Origin: Armatimonadota bacterium
Lineage (GTDB): Bacteria > Armatimonadota > Zipacnadia > Zipacnadales > UBA11051
Direction: 5' to 3'
Assembly (NCBI GenBank): GCA_013178155.1
Contig: JABLXH010000030.1
Coordinates: 33,284-97,283 of the forward strand
Length of the DNA stretch: 64,000 nt
Both the position numbers and the translations under genes were made by a program. Within the stretch, counting starts at the first letter, position 1. Each line of letters starts with the position of its first letter. Shown in pieces: positions 45,295 through 54,742 of this stretch. Below the pieces are notes generated by a model. The model had not been told where the DNA came from and did not search any database. It saw nothing but the letters and a program-made list of their open reading frames with translations.

Positions 45295-46659
45295 CTAACT
45301 GAATGGACTGTCCCACGCAACCGCTACCGCCAGTCCCGCCTGACCGTCGGTGTTCCTGATCATACCCAGGGGCACCGCGAACTCACAATGGCTCTCAAAG
45401 CTATCCACCCGGGCCATGGCTCCGGACACGTTGCCATCGGCATCTTCAACCCATGCTTCCCCCACGTACCGCAATACCCGAGCTGTCCCGGGCTGTTCCG
45501 CCGATACAGCAATGGCCCGATCATCGGCGTGGGGCCTGAGGCCGCCGTCGCCCAGGGAGTCGAGGTAGAGGCGGCACTCCTCAAGTCTGCGGACACCCCG
45601 GGATATGCACCAGCGCATCCCCACGTACAGCAGCTTCCCGTCGTGACCATAGCAGACCGTGCGCCACTGGCCGCCTGGCAGGATGTAGCGGCTCTCGGCG
45701 GCTCCGACCCACTCGTCCTCCCGCACCTGGCCGTCAAGTTTCACCGGCTGTCCTAACGGCGGGATGGTCAGCGCGTTGCGGCTTCCGGGGCTCAGCCCCA
45801 CAGTCTGCCACAGGTCGGGGCGATCCGACAACACCGCGGCGTGCCCCGGTAAAGGTGACGAGCGGCAGTCGGGCCAGCCGACCACCTCCCGGCCGGGAGA
45901 CGGTCTGGAGGGCAACGCACGTCTCCTGGGTCCTGGCCTGATCCGAACGAACAGCCCCAGGTCGTCGGGCTGAGCGGCGCCTGGCGCGGGCACCGGGATC
46001 AGAGCCTCGCCAGCCAGGTATGCCCAGGTCCCGTCACCCTCGTTGCCCGCTGCGGTCACCACTCTCGGCTCCGCCCCGCTCCCTGCTGCAGAAACCCACT
46101 CACCGCCGCAGCCGACCGCGAGTTCCGTGCGGTTGCGGCCGTGGCGGGCGATGGTTACGGTGAGTAGCCGGTGACTGTCCCCCAGGGGCTGGCTGCCGCT
46201 GCGCGGGCTGTCCCAGCCCACCTCCACCATCGTTCCAGGTCGGACCCGCACCTCCGCCGGTGCGGCCAGGCCCACGGCCAGTTTCCCCGGGAGGCGTTTG
46301 AGCATGACTGCCAGGTGGCGTCCAGGGGCGTACCGGCAGATGCCGGTCTGCGCGTCAGCCCACTCGTCTGGCGTCACCCGGCCGTCCACCTTCACCTGGG
46401 ACCGGCCAACCGGCACTGTGAGCTTGCGGGCGTCCGTCACCTCGGCCGCCGCCCCGAGTGTCTCCGCAGAGAAGGTGAGCAAAGCCCACGTCTCAGGCTG
46501 AGCGGGATCGGCTGCCGGGTACAGCAGGGCGTCCAGCAGGCCCGCGCCGGGCCAGCTCAGTGGCTGCGCCAGGACCATCACCGGCCACAGCAGCAGGCCC
46601 AGCCAGCCCGCCGCTCGTGCGGCGGTGCGCCCCGGACTGCGTGCTGGCAGTGGCGCCAT
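45295..46659 (-). CDS. Secreted protein with two CBM9-like repeats
   Basis: 454 residues with a signal peptide (AAGWLGLLLWPVMVLAQP). Two related openings, PVGRSQVKVDGRVTPDEWADAQ (shown in part: VKVDGRVTPDEW) and VKLDGQVREDEW, mark two beta-sandwich domains of the CBM9/DOMON type. Such domains bind sugars or cofactors. The second domain continues LLYVGMRWCISRG and ends CEFAVPLGMI. No catalytic domain is present. It probably binds carbohydrate at the cell surface. It follows the Gfo/Idh/MocA gene by 26 bases, suggesting joint expression. The 150-base gap after it contains nothing recognisable. Confidence 0.65.
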   Translation of the reverse strand: MAPLPARSPGRTAARAAGWLGLLLWPVMVLAQPLSWPGAGLLDALLYPAADPAQPETWALLTFSAETLGAAAEVTDARKLTVPVGRSQVKVDGRVTPDEWADAQTGICRYAPGRHLAVMLKRLPGKLAVGLAAPAEVRVRPGTMVEVGWDSPRSGSQPLGDSHRLLTVTIARHGRNRTELAVGCGGEWVSAAGSGAEPRVVTAAGNEGDGTWAYLAGEALIPVPAPGAAQPDDLGLFVRIRPGPRRRALPSRPSPGREVVGWPDCRSSPLPGHAAVLSDRPDLWQTVGLSPGSRNALTIPPLGQPVKLDGQVREDEWVGAAESRYILPGGQWRTVCYGHDGKLLYVGMRWCISRGVRRLEECRLYLDSLGDGGLRPHADDRAIAVSAEQPGTARVLRYVGEAWVEDADGNVSGAMARVDSFESHCEFAVPLGMIRNTDGQAGLAVAVAWDSPFS

Positions 46660-46685
46660 CGCCCAGTATCTCCCGCAGGATGCAT

Positions 46686-47690
46686 CTAGGCCCGCAACGG
46701 CAACTCAACTCGGGCTTTGCGACGAGCCGACTCCAGAACTGCGAGAGCCACCTCGATGTTGGCCATGCCCTCTTCGCCCGGGATGGTACAGGGCGTGTCG
46801 TTCTGGATGGCCTCGATCCATTCGCGCAATTCCCGGCGCAGCCCGCTCTCCCGGCCCGCGGCGATGACGCTGCTCTCTGTCTCGCTGGACTCCTCGCCGC
46901 TGCTGGCCTTGTAGATATGGGTGCCGCCCCAGCCGAAACGCAGCGCCCCGGCGGTGCCGGCGAGCTCCACCTCACTGCGCCCGATGGGGTTGAACATGCC
47001 CTCGACGAGGAGGCATACCCCGCCGTTCTCAAACTCGATCACCCAGGTCGTTGCCCGGGACCAAAGGGGGCTGGCCGGGTCGAAGCTCTGATCCCAGCCG
47101 GTCACCGCGACGGGGCACCCGAATACCTGGCGAGCAAAGTCAATCTCATGCACCGCCACCTCAAAGATATAGTGGCCGACAATGCTCTGATCGTCGCGCC
47201 AGGACTGCCCCCAGTGGGCTCGCGGGCCCCCGTAGCGAAAAATCATGCCGTGCTTGACTTCGCCAAGCTGCCCGCTCTGCACGACCTCGATGGCGTGGGC
47301 GAAGTCGGGTAGATAGCGCAGCACCTGGCCGATCTGCAGCTTGACGCCGGCGGCGCGGCAGGCATCAATCATCGCCTGGCAGTCCTCCAGGGTCAGCGCC
47401 ATGGGCTTTTCGCAGAACACGTGCTTACCGGCCTGTGCCGCCTCGACGGTATTCGGACGGTGAAAGCGGTTGGGCGAGGCGACGATCACAGCGTCGAGCT
47501 CAGTGTTCGCCGCCATCTCGGCGAAACTGCTGAAGATGGGCACATTGTGCTCGTTGGCCAGCAACTCACGGGACTCGGCGGCCGGGTCCGCGCCCCCCAC
47601 CAGCCTGGCCCCATCAATGGTAACCAACTGGCCCACAAGCGACCGACCCATCCCACCACAACCGACGAGACCGACACGAATATCTGACAT
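46686..47690 (-). CDS. Gfo/Idh/MocA family oxidoreductase
   Basis: NAD(P)-dependent sugar or inositol oxidoreductase. 334 residues: the Rossmann start VGLVGCGGMGRSLVGQL, then AVIVASPNRFHRPNTVEAAQAGKHV and the family signature EKPMALTLEDCQAMIDA. The C-terminal half is a beta-sheet catalytic domain with VAVHEIDFARQVFG, containing the usual catalytic region with Asp/His. Substrate not deducible. GGAGGA lies close before the ATG. Confidence 0.92.
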   Translation of the reverse strand: MSDIRVGLVGCGGMGRSLVGQLVTIDGARLVGGADPAAESRELLANEHNVPIFSSFAEMAANTELDAVIVASPNRFHRPNTVEAAQAGKHVFCEKPMALTLEDCQAMIDACRAAGVKLQIGQVLRYLPDFAHAIEVVQSGQLGEVKHGMIFRYGGPRAHWGQSWRDDQSIVGHYIFEVAVHEIDFARQVFGCPVAVTGWDQSFDPASPLWSRATTWVIEFENGGVCLLVEGMFNPIGRSEVELAGTAGALRFGWGGTHIYKASSGEESSETESSVIAAGRESGLRRELREWIEAIQNDTPCTIPGEEGMANIEVALAVLESARRKARVELPLRA

Positions 47691-47776
47691 GATCTCCTCC
47701 AGGGTTTGCGGTTGCCCGCGGTATCTGCGCCGGTAGCGGCCCTCCCGGCGCTTCAGCCAGGCAGGGCAGCCCTGAC

Positions 47777-50700
47777 CTAGGGCTCTACATGCAGCATCTC
47801 ATCGCCCTCGCCACCCTCGCCGCCCTCAAGCCATTTCTGAAACAGGCGCTGAGCTTCCTCTTTGCTCAGCGTGCGACCAGCCAGAGCATTACGGAGTTCC
47901 GAGAAGTTCCGGGGGCGAATCGTCTTGCCCGATAGCACCCGGTTGAGATGTGTGATGACGTCGTCGTTCAGGATGGCCAGCAGGGCGCGCGACGTGGGCG
48001 CTTCACCGAGTTCCAGGAGTTGCCCCAATCGCGCTGCCAGGTCTCCCCGTCCCGGCAGAGCGAGAGCATACTCAAGTGCCCGCTGGAAACCCGGCCGGGT
48101 CAGGTGGGCCGCGTAAGCAGCCACCTCCTGTTCCGCCAACTGCCGGATCTCCTCCACCGGCACGAGGTCGAGCTCCTCGTCCAGCTTCAGATGGCAGTGG
48201 GGGCAGACCGGGCTCCGATCGAGCGCTTCGCCGAGACCTGCATAGGTGCAGCGTCTGGCCTCCTGGGCCTCCAGAACATCCATCGCCCGGGACCCAGGAG
48301 CTGCCGAACGGAACTCCAACCGCTGCAGGTTCGCCAGCACCCGAAACTCCGGTGCCCCGCGCAGGGCCCGGTACTTGTCAAAGACCGAGGCGCGGTAACA
48401 GCGCGTGTGCCAGGCCACATAGCGGCGCTTGTAGACGGACAGGAAGATCTGCACCAGTCGGCGGAACGTCGTCTCCTCGGCCAGCAGCCGCTCTCCCCCC
48501 ATGATGAGCGCCAGCAGTTGCTCCCGCCGCTGCACCAGGTCAGTGTCGGCACCGATGGCGAGCTCCTCGCTCTGGAGGTAGTCGGCCATCGCCACCACCT
48601 CCGGCGCGGTGCGCTCAAGGAAGGCCTCCAGCGCCAGCTTGTGCCGCAAGGCCAGGGAGAGGGGGCTTGGCGTGCCTGTCAGATGTGGTGACACGACCTC
48701 CAGGACATGCTGCAGACCGGTCGCAGGGTAGCTCTCCGGATCCACGGCGTCCCAGACGGCCTGAAGAGTGTCCAGGGCCCGCAAAGTCTCCGGCCAAGCC
48801 CCTCCTGGCTGTCCCAGGCGCTCACAGAGGGCGCCCAGGACCTTCATCAGTCGCGCCAGTTCGGCGCTTTGGGCGGCACGTGCGGCGACCAGGGCTTCCC
48901 ACAGCTCGGTCTGCAGCGCGTGGTCCGCGCGGGGTACCATGCGCTCCAACAGGATGCGCGTCAGGCGGGTCAGGTCCTGCCAGGAGGCGTTGGGCAGCAG
49001 GGGAGCACGGGACAGGAGAATGACCTGGGCGCTGAGTGGCGCCCGCAGGGCATGCCGAGGGAGGATTTCGCCCTCAGCGTTCATCGGCAGGAGCATTCCG
49101 TCTCGCACCAGCGCGGTCACCGTCAGCTCGAACAGCTCCTCCGGTAACCCCCATGGCGACTTCGCCAGGTACCGACCGAGCTCGAGGAACGAAATCGGTC
49201 GTCCTGGCTCGGTCTCCGGCGTCTGGTCCCGTCGGCGCACGCGCTGCATCAGCTCGTCGGCCACGGGACTCTGGTCGGGGACGAGGTGCCATTTCTCGCC
49301 GCGACGCTGAACCAGTCCGAGGGGCTGCAGGAGACTGGCCGACAGTTCGCCCAGCGGGCCCTCATGGTCCCACGCGCGCTCGGGCGCTCCGAGAACCCCA
49401 CTGATGAGCGCATCCACGGCGTCGCGGGGCTGGAGGGGCGCTCGCGGGGGATTTGCCGCCAGTGCCGGGTAGACCCGCGGCAAGGCCGCGCCGGCAATGG
49501 CAGCGAGGGTTGCGGGCCAGTCCTTGCGGCTGCGCGCGAGTTCGCCGGGCCCTAGCAGCGGCCCCTCGCCAGAGACCACTTCGCCCTCGACATAGGCGTT
49601 CTCCACCAGCGTCCGCACTTCGGTCGCCAAACGCGTGGCTTCCTCGGCCAAACGGTCATTGAGCTTGGCGTCCTGTCGCGGCGAAGTGTCCTGGAGCAGG
49701 GCCCGACACGCGGCCAGTTCCTTGATGCGGTCCAGCTCCTCGGGGGTTAGCGCCCGCGGCAACCAGGCTAGCACGCTGGCCGCCCAGCGTGCGCGGGGGA
49801 GGCCGGTGCAGGCTTCGCGCCAGGTCGTCTTCTGCTCGGCAATCCGCCCCAGGTCGGCAATGTGCAGCCGCAGGTCCTCAATGGTGGCGCCCTCAGACAG
49901 CTCACTGGCACGGGCAGCCAGACGTTCGGCGGACAACCCGATCAGGCTGCCCGCCTGCACCAGTACACGCCGCGGCGTGTGGACCCACTCCACCTGCAGG
50001 CTGACCGGCTCGGAAAGGTCCGCCAAGGGGAGGGCGGTACTGCTGAGCACGCTGGTGGCGGCTTCCCAAAGGCGGCTGTCGTCGTCCGCCAGCGCGGCCT
50101 TGTAGGCCAGCAGATGGCGTCTGGCCAGCTCTGTGAAGTTGGCCTCCACATCAATGACGTAGGTGTCGGCGACCGCCGTGGCGCCACGGCGCAGATCAAC
50201 AAAACGGCCGCGCAGGCGCATCTGCTCCAGGGCCTCCCGGGCCCGGCCCTCCGTGACCCGGGGAGTACCCTCCGGCGTACAGCCAAGGTCCTCCACCAGG
50301 CGGCTGACGGGAACAGTCATATTGGCCAGGCGCAGGACGACCAGTTGCCGCGCCAACTGCGACGGCAGTTCGGGGTCTTCCGGGAAGAGACCGGGGCCGC
50401 TGCGCTCGTAATAGTCCACTGCCTCGCGCAGGTAGGCTGCGGCCTGCGGGTGGGCGCTGAGGCGCGACGTGAGGTGGACCAGGACTTCGGCCAGACCGAG
50501 AAGCTGATGCTGGGCCCGGTCGAGGTAGGCCCCGCGGCTCCCCGAGGCGGCCAGTGACTGGAGGAAATCAGCCAGGGCATCGCCCTCGGAGAGATAGCGG
50601 GCGTAGATGGCCTCCAGGCAACTCAGCGCCAGAGGGTGCAGGGGGTAGGAGTTTGCCAGCTCCTCAAGCGTGAAGCTCCGTTGGCCATGTGCGCGGTCAT

Positions 50701-51775
50701 AGACGGCACAGATGGCCTGCATGGCCGCCTCAAACCGGGCCGGGTCGTTGACCGCAACGGCCCGTTGGCGATTGACACGCCGCAGCTCGCCAGACCCCAG
50801 GGAGAGGCTCTCAAAGGTGTCCTGGATATTGGCGAGCATGTAGGGCTCGATGGCGGCGGTCTGGTCCAGGGCCATGGTCATGGTGCCCAGGATGTAAAGC
50901 GGCGCGATCTTGCTGCGCTGCCCCAGAAACTCCAGGAAGGCCGCATCGTTGCGCACCGCTTTCTGCCCACTGGCGGCGAGGAAAGGCCCCAGATCATCCA
51001 CCAGCCATACAATGGCCTTGTAGTGGCGCGTGTTCACAATGTCCAGCAGACGAGCCAGACGCTCGACGCGGGACTGACGGAAGTCCAGCGGATAGCCGAT
51101 CTCCTGGGCAAAGCCGCGCGCGGCCCCCACGGCCGCCGCCGGGTTACGTTCCACCAGGTCCCGCCAGGACCGCTGAGTGCCCGGTAGCTGCGCCACATAT
51201 GCGTCCAGTTCGGCCCCGTAACGGGGAACCACATGGCGCTCGATCAGGTCGAGGGCGTAGGAGTGCTCGGACAGGGGCAGGGAGAGGCTGTACCGCGGTC
51301 TGTGGAGCTCGGTCTCGGTGCGATCGAAGACGATGTCCTCCAGGTGTTCATCATGGGCCCGGTGCTCCTCCAGGGGCACCGGCACCACAATGATGGGGTC
51401 CAGGGGGCCCAGGCTGCCCAGCAGTCCCGCGTATCCCGGGTGACTCGCGATGAAGACCGATCGCAGCCGGGGGTATTCGAGCAGCAAAGCAGCCACGGCC
51501 AGCAGGTGCGTCTTGCCCGCCCGGTGGGGCCCGCGGACCAGGAACCCGCCGCCACGGCCTCCGTTGCCGGCCACGCTCCGCAGGAAGCGGTACAACGGGT
51601 CGGCGGCTGGGTCGGCAGGGGTGACGTACCCGCCCAGGATCTCCTCCACTGCTGCACCCGACAGGAGGCTCAGGCTCTCGCCCTCACGGTCGAGCATCTC
51701 CCGGATGTCCTGCAGACCCGAGAGACTCAATGGCTCGCCGGCAGGCTTGATCGTCACCAAGTCAGATATGCGCAC
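47777..51775 (-). CDS. Large P-loop ATPase resembling DUF6079 / BREX BrxC-PglY
   Basis: 1332 residues from GTG 51775 (VRISDLVTIKP). The frame is open to an ATG at 51910, but the extra 45 residues are Arg/Pro-rich and look non-coding. Walker A is GPHRAGKTHLL, Walker B IVWLVDDLGPF, and GTMTMALDQTA is sensor-like. A long helical region follows, and near the C-terminus YKRRYVAWHTRCYRASVFDK and a CPHCHLKLDEEL half-zinc knuckle with a Cys 17 residues earlier. This plan recalls DUF6079 proteins and the BrxC/PglY ATPases of BREX phage defence; family assignment is from memory and unverified. No pglX, pglZ, brxA, brxB or nuclease gene is nearby, so a defence role is doubtful here. It is divergent from the isomerase gene. 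Confidence 0.6.
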   Translation of the reverse strand: MRISDLVTIKPAGEPLSLSGLQDIREMLDREGESLSLLSGAAVEEILGGYVTPADPAADPLYRFLRSVAGNGGRGGGFLVRGPHRAGKTHLLAVAALLLEYPRLRSVFIASHPGYAGLLGSLGPLDPIIVVPVPLEEHRAHDEHLEDIVFDRTETELHRPRYSLSLPLSEHSYALDLIERHVVPRYGAELDAYVAQLPGTQRSWRDLVERNPAAAVGAARGFAQEIGYPLDFRQSRVERLARLLDIVNTRHYKAIVWLVDDLGPFLAASGQKAVRNDAAFLEFLGQRSKIAPLYILGTMTMALDQTAAIEPYMLANIQDTFESLSLGSGELRRVNRQRAVAVNDPARFEAAMQAICAVYDRAHGQRSFTLEELANSYPLHPLALSCLEAIYARYLSEGDALADFLQSLAASGSRGAYLDRAQHQLLGLAEVLVHLTSRLSAHPQAAAYLREAVDYYERSGPGLFPEDPELPSQLARQLVVLRLANMTVPVSRLVEDLGCTPEGTPRVTEGRAREALEQMRLRGRFVDLRRGATAVADTYVIDVEANFTELARRHLLAYKAALADDDSRLWEAATSVLSSTALPLADLSEPVSLQVEWVHTPRRVLVQAGSLIGLSAERLAARASELSEGATIEDLRLHIADLGRIAEQKTTWREACTGLPRARWAASVLAWLPRALTPEELDRIKELAACRALLQDTSPRQDAKLNDRLAEEATRLATEVRTLVENAYVEGEVVSGEGPLLGPGELARSRKDWPATLAAIAGAALPRVYPALAANPPRAPLQPRDAVDALISGVLGAPERAWDHEGPLGELSASLLQPLGLVQRRGEKWHLVPDQSPVADELMQRVRRRDQTPETEPGRPISFLELGRYLAKSPWGLPEELFELTVTALVRDGMLLPMNAEGEILPRHALRAPLSAQVILLSRAPLLPNASWQDLTRLTRILLERMVPRADHALQTELWEALVAARAAQSAELARLMKVLGALCERLGQPGGAWPETLRALDTLQAVWDAVDPESYPATGLQHVLEVVSPHLTGTPSPLSLALRHKLALEAFLERTAPEVVAMADYLQSEELAIGADTDLVQRREQLLALIMGGERLLAEETTFRRLVQIFLSVYKRRYVAWHTRCYRASVFDKYRALRGAPEFRVLANLQRLEFRSAAPGSRAMDVLEAQEARRCTYAGLGEALDRSPVCPHCHLKLDEELDLVPVEEIRQLAEQEVAAYAAHLTRPGFQRALEYALALPGRGDLAARLGQLLELGEAPTSRALLAILNDDVITHLNRVLSGKTIRPRNFSELRNALAGRTLSKEEAQRLFQKWLEGGEGGEGDEMLHVEP

Positions 51776-51933
51776 GACGCCTCGAGGGCCTCCCTGGGAG
51801 CTCACACGCCGGGGCAGCGGGCCGCGCACGGGTACCCCGGTGGACAGTCTCGGAACATGGGGCCGCCGCGCACGGGTTGCCGAAATAGGCTTCTCCGCCC
51901 GGACCGGCATACCTTCCCGACTGCCCCCAAGCC

Positions 51934-51962
51934 TTGACCCACACTATCGCTCAGCCTATCAT
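51934..51962 (+). promoter_or_regulatory. Promoter of the isomerase / GH20-like / SGNH set
   Basis: TTGACC (51934-51939), a 17-base spacer and TATCAT (51957-51962): ten of twelve positions match the sigma-70 consensus. The predicted start is near 51969, leaving a 31-base leader to the ATG at 52000. Confidence 0.8.
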
Positions 51963-51999
51963 CAGCCTGTGGCGAATAACAAGCTGCGGAGGGTCTGAC

Positions 52000-52767
52000 A
52001 TGGCATCGAAGATTGCCGCTCAGCTCTACACTTTGCGTGACTTCACCAAGACACCGGACGACATCCGGCGGACCCTTGAGAAGGTCGCCGCCATCGGCTA
52101 TGAGTCGGTACAACTCTCGGCTCTGGGTCCCATGGACCCACACGAGCTGAAGGAGGCCTGCGATCGCAACGGCCTGTCCATCTGCTCGACACACATCGGT
52201 TTTGAGGAAATGCTTGCCGACCTGCCCGGGGTCATCGAGCGGCATCGTATCTACGACTGCAAGTACCCGGGCGTCGGGGGGATGTCACAGGAGTACCACG
52301 GCTCAGCGGAGGGGTACCGGCGGTTCGCGCGGGACGCCTCCGATGTGGGGCGACAACTCAAAGCGGCCGGTATGACCTTCGTCTACCACAACCATAGCAC
52401 GGAGTTCCAGCATTTTGGCGACGAGAGGGGCATGGACATCCTGTTTGACGACAGCGACCCGGAGGCTTTCGCCTTCGAACTGGACACGTACTGGGTCGCC
52501 CATGGGGGTGGCAGCCCCGTGGCGTGGATCAACAAGTGTGCCGGGCGCTTGCCAGTCATCCACTTCAAGGACATGCGCATCTCGGCTGACCGCCAGCAGT
52601 ACTACTGTGAGGTCGGTGAGGGCAACCTCGACTGGCCGGGCATCATCGCCGCCTGCGAAGCAGCCAAGGTCGAGTGGTACATCGTCGAGCAGGACGTCTG
52701 CCAGCGCGATCCCTTCGAGAGCCTCAAGATCAGCTTCGACAACCTGAAGGGTATGGGCGTTGAATGA
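52000..52767 (+). CDS. Sugar phosphate isomerase/epimerase-like TIM barrel protein
   Basis: Probable isomerase or epimerase of a sugar. 255 residues from ATG 52000 with GGAGG 7 bases upstream. It follows the xylose-isomerase-like barrel: AAQLYTLRDFTKTPDDIRRTLEKVAAIGYESVQL, split here as AAQLYTLRDFTKT and IGYESVQLS. Metal-site-like segments are FVYHNHSTEFQ, AFELDTYWVAHGG, VIHFKDMR and YIVEQD, giving Glu, Asp, His and Glu ligands as in the AP-endonuclease-2 superfamily. Its end overlaps the GH20-like gene by 4 bases. Confidence 0.87.
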   Translation: MASKIAAQLYTLRDFTKTPDDIRRTLEKVAAIGYESVQLSALGPMDPHELKEACDRNGLSICSTHIGFEEMLADLPGVIERHRIYDCKYPGVGGMSQEYHGSAEGYRRFARDASDVGRQLKAAGMTFVYHNHSTEFQHFGDERGMDILFDDSDPEAFAFELDTYWVAHGGGSPVAWINKCAGRLPVIHFKDMRISADRQQYYCEVGEGNLDWPGIIAACEAAKVEWYIVEQDVCQRDPFESLKISFDNLKGMGVE

Positions 52768-54707
52768 AGGGCGTGCAGTGGCTGCTCCTGGCGGGTGTGG
52801 TGGCGTCGGCACTGGGCGCAGGACATGCGAGCGGGGCGCCGCCCCTGGGCACTTACCTGCACGTGAGCTGGGACAAGACGCCCGAGGCGCTGTATCGCGT
52901 CCTGAACGCCCTCGATGATCTGGGCTACCAGTTCATCTTTCTGGAGGTCGGAGGCAACCTGCGCCTGGACGGAGTCCAGGGGTTGGAGGGCAAGGGTGCC
53001 TGGACCTCGCAGGAAGTACGCGCCTTCGTTCGTGCTGCCAAGTCGCGCGGTATCCGTGTCTATCCGGTGGTCTCGCTGCTCAGTCACCCGGAGTGTGGGC
53101 CGCAGCACGCGCGTTACGTGGACCCGCAACTGGGGCTGCGGCTGTGGGAGGATGGCGTCTATGACTTCGTCCGGCAAGTGGTCGTCGAGACCCTGAAGGT
53201 TTTCCGTGACGGTCAGTCCGGCCCCATGTACTTCCATGTCCGCCTGGATGAGGCGCGCGAGGTCATTGCGGCCAATGCCAAACGCCTGGGTCGGGCACCG
53301 GATGAGGTCCTGGCTGACCATGTGCTGAGGCTGCGCGAGATCATCGGGGCTGCCGGGGCGCGGATGGTGATGTACCATGACATGCTGCTGTCGCCGGAGG
53401 ATGTGAGTATCGGCACGGCGCTCGGTGGCCCACCGATCAGCACGGCTCGCGCCCTGGACCGCCTCCCGCGCGACATTGTCATCAACTTCTGGCTCTATGA
53501 CTTCATGGCCGAGCACGCGCCAGCGATCGAGCACTTCACACGGCGTGGCTTCCCGGTGTGGGTGTCGCCGTGGCTCGCCCCCGAGCTTGGTCTGTCCCAG
53601 TACGCTCGCCAGCACGGATTGCCCGTGGTCGGCACGACATGGTGCCCACTGTTCGGCATTGGCCGCCACTATGGCCTCCAACGGGCGCTGTTCACCACTG
53701 GCTTCTACCTGCGCCATCCCGGGGCCCCGGCTCCCCACGCACTGCCCTTCAGTCCACGTCTGCGGGTGGTCCGCAGCCTGGCGGCCCCAGCGCCATGCGG
53801 ACGCCAGGGCGTGCGGTTGCTTCTCCCCGCGCTGAGGCCTACTCAGGCGTTCGCATTGGCCGGGGCACTGGAGGGCTTCCCTGAGAGGCCGATTCGCGCT
53901 GTCAGCTTCTTTGACCCATCTGACCCGGCGCAGGCCTGGGAACAGCGGGTGCTGGCGGCGCCCAAGCCCTTGCGGCTCGAGTGGGGCGAAGGGCGACGGC
54001 AGGAGTTGGCGGGAGTCAATATTGACCGCGGTGAAGGCGCGTTTGTCCTCTACACCCCGGCCCACGGCCGTAGCACCCAAACCAATCCCTTCGGTGGCGA
54101 GATCGTACTCGTCGAGGGCCTGGTCCGTGATGCCTCTTTGGGCGGCTACGGGCTGGGGGATCAGCCCATACCCCCGGGCGGCTGCGTTATCTCGGCCCAT
54201 GTCGGCAACTGGACCATCCCGGCGCTGCTGGACGAGATGACCCGCAGTCGGCTGACGCTGGTGGATGCGGAGGGCCGCAGCCTGCTGCCGGCGCCGGCTT
54301 CGGAGGAACTGCAGGAAAGCAGCAAGGTCGCGCTTCCCACCCCAGACCATGCCCGCGCCGGCGGCATAGTCGTGCACCACGGCACGGTGCAGGCGGCCAT
54401 GCCTGGGCGGTTCCTGGGGGAGATACGCCTAGTGGGCCCCGACGGCTCCGTCTGCGCGACGCCCGTCGTCTACGGCCAGAACGTGGCCGCTTTCCGCATG
54501 CCCGAGTGGCTGATGACGCCAGACCTGAAGCCCGTGACAGACGCCTGGCTGGCCTGGAGCGATGACCGGGGTGGACAGCCGCGGGTGCTGGTTGGCACCC
54601 GTCTCCGCATGCCAAACGGCTGGCGGCCTCGCCAGGTCGAGTTCGTACCCACCGCCGCCGGCCGGCGCGCTGGCTGGACCGTTCTGGCGGTGGCTGTCTG
54701 CTACTGA
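52764..54707 (+). CDS. Secreted GH20-like barrel protein
   Basis: 647 residues with a signal peptide (WLLLAGVVASALGAGHA). The first 330 residues look like a beta-N-acetylhexosaminidase barrel: FIFLEVGGNLRL, EVRAFVRAAKSRGIRVYPVVSLLSHPE (in part), MYFHVRLDEAREVIAANAKR, and VINFWLYDF. In GH20 enzymes the catalytic Asp-Glu pair stands in HxGGDE; here the strand reads HVRLDEA, so the Asp-Glu is kept but the surroundings differ. The C-terminal 300 residues are beta-rich. It may hydrolyse an amino-sugar glycan, but activity is uncertain. Translationally coupled to the upstream isomerase gene. Confidence 0.68.
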   Translation: MKGVQWLLLAGVVASALGAGHASGAPPLGTYLHVSWDKTPEALYRVLNALDDLGYQFIFLEVGGNLRLDGVQGLEGKGAWTSQEVRAFVRAAKSRGIRVYPVVSLLSHPECGPQHARYVDPQLGLRLWEDGVYDFVRQVVVETLKVFRDGQSGPMYFHVRLDEAREVIAANAKRLGRAPDEVLADHVLRLREIIGAAGARMVMYHDMLLSPEDVSIGTALGGPPISTARALDRLPRDIVINFWLYDFMAEHAPAIEHFTRRGFPVWVSPWLAPELGLSQYARQHGLPVVGTTWCPLFGIGRHYGLQRALFTTGFYLRHPGAPAPHALPFSPRLRVVRSLAAPAPCGRQGVRLLLPALRPTQAFALAGALEGFPERPIRAVSFFDPSDPAQAWEQRVLAAPKPLRLEWGEGRRQELAGVNIDRGEGAFVLYTPAHGRSTQTNPFGGEIVLVEGLVRDASLGGYGLGDQPIPPGGCVISAHVGNWTIPALLDEMTRSRLTLVDAEGRSLLPAPASEELQESSKVALPTPDHARAGGIVVHHGTVQAAMPGRFLGEIRLVGPDGSVCATPVVYGQNVAAFRMPEWLMTPDLKPVTDAWLAWSDDRGGQPRVLVGTRLRMPNGWRPRQVEFVPTAAGRRAGWTVLAVAVCY

Positions 54708-54742
54708 GACAGTCATCCTGCTCTTTCCAAGGAACGTGGATC

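Noticed and set aside
51776..51910. N-terminal extension of the large ATPase to the ATG at 51910
   Set aside because: The extra 45 residues are Arg/Pro-rich, the ATG has its purine stretch too close, and the family plan begins at about RISDLVTI. I prefer GTG 51775, with moderate confidence.
52602..54380. Long minus-strand open frame (592 codons) opposite the GH20-like gene
   Set aside because: Antisense shadow; composition unlike a folded protein, and the plus-strand gene has a signal peptide and overlaps its operon partner properly.
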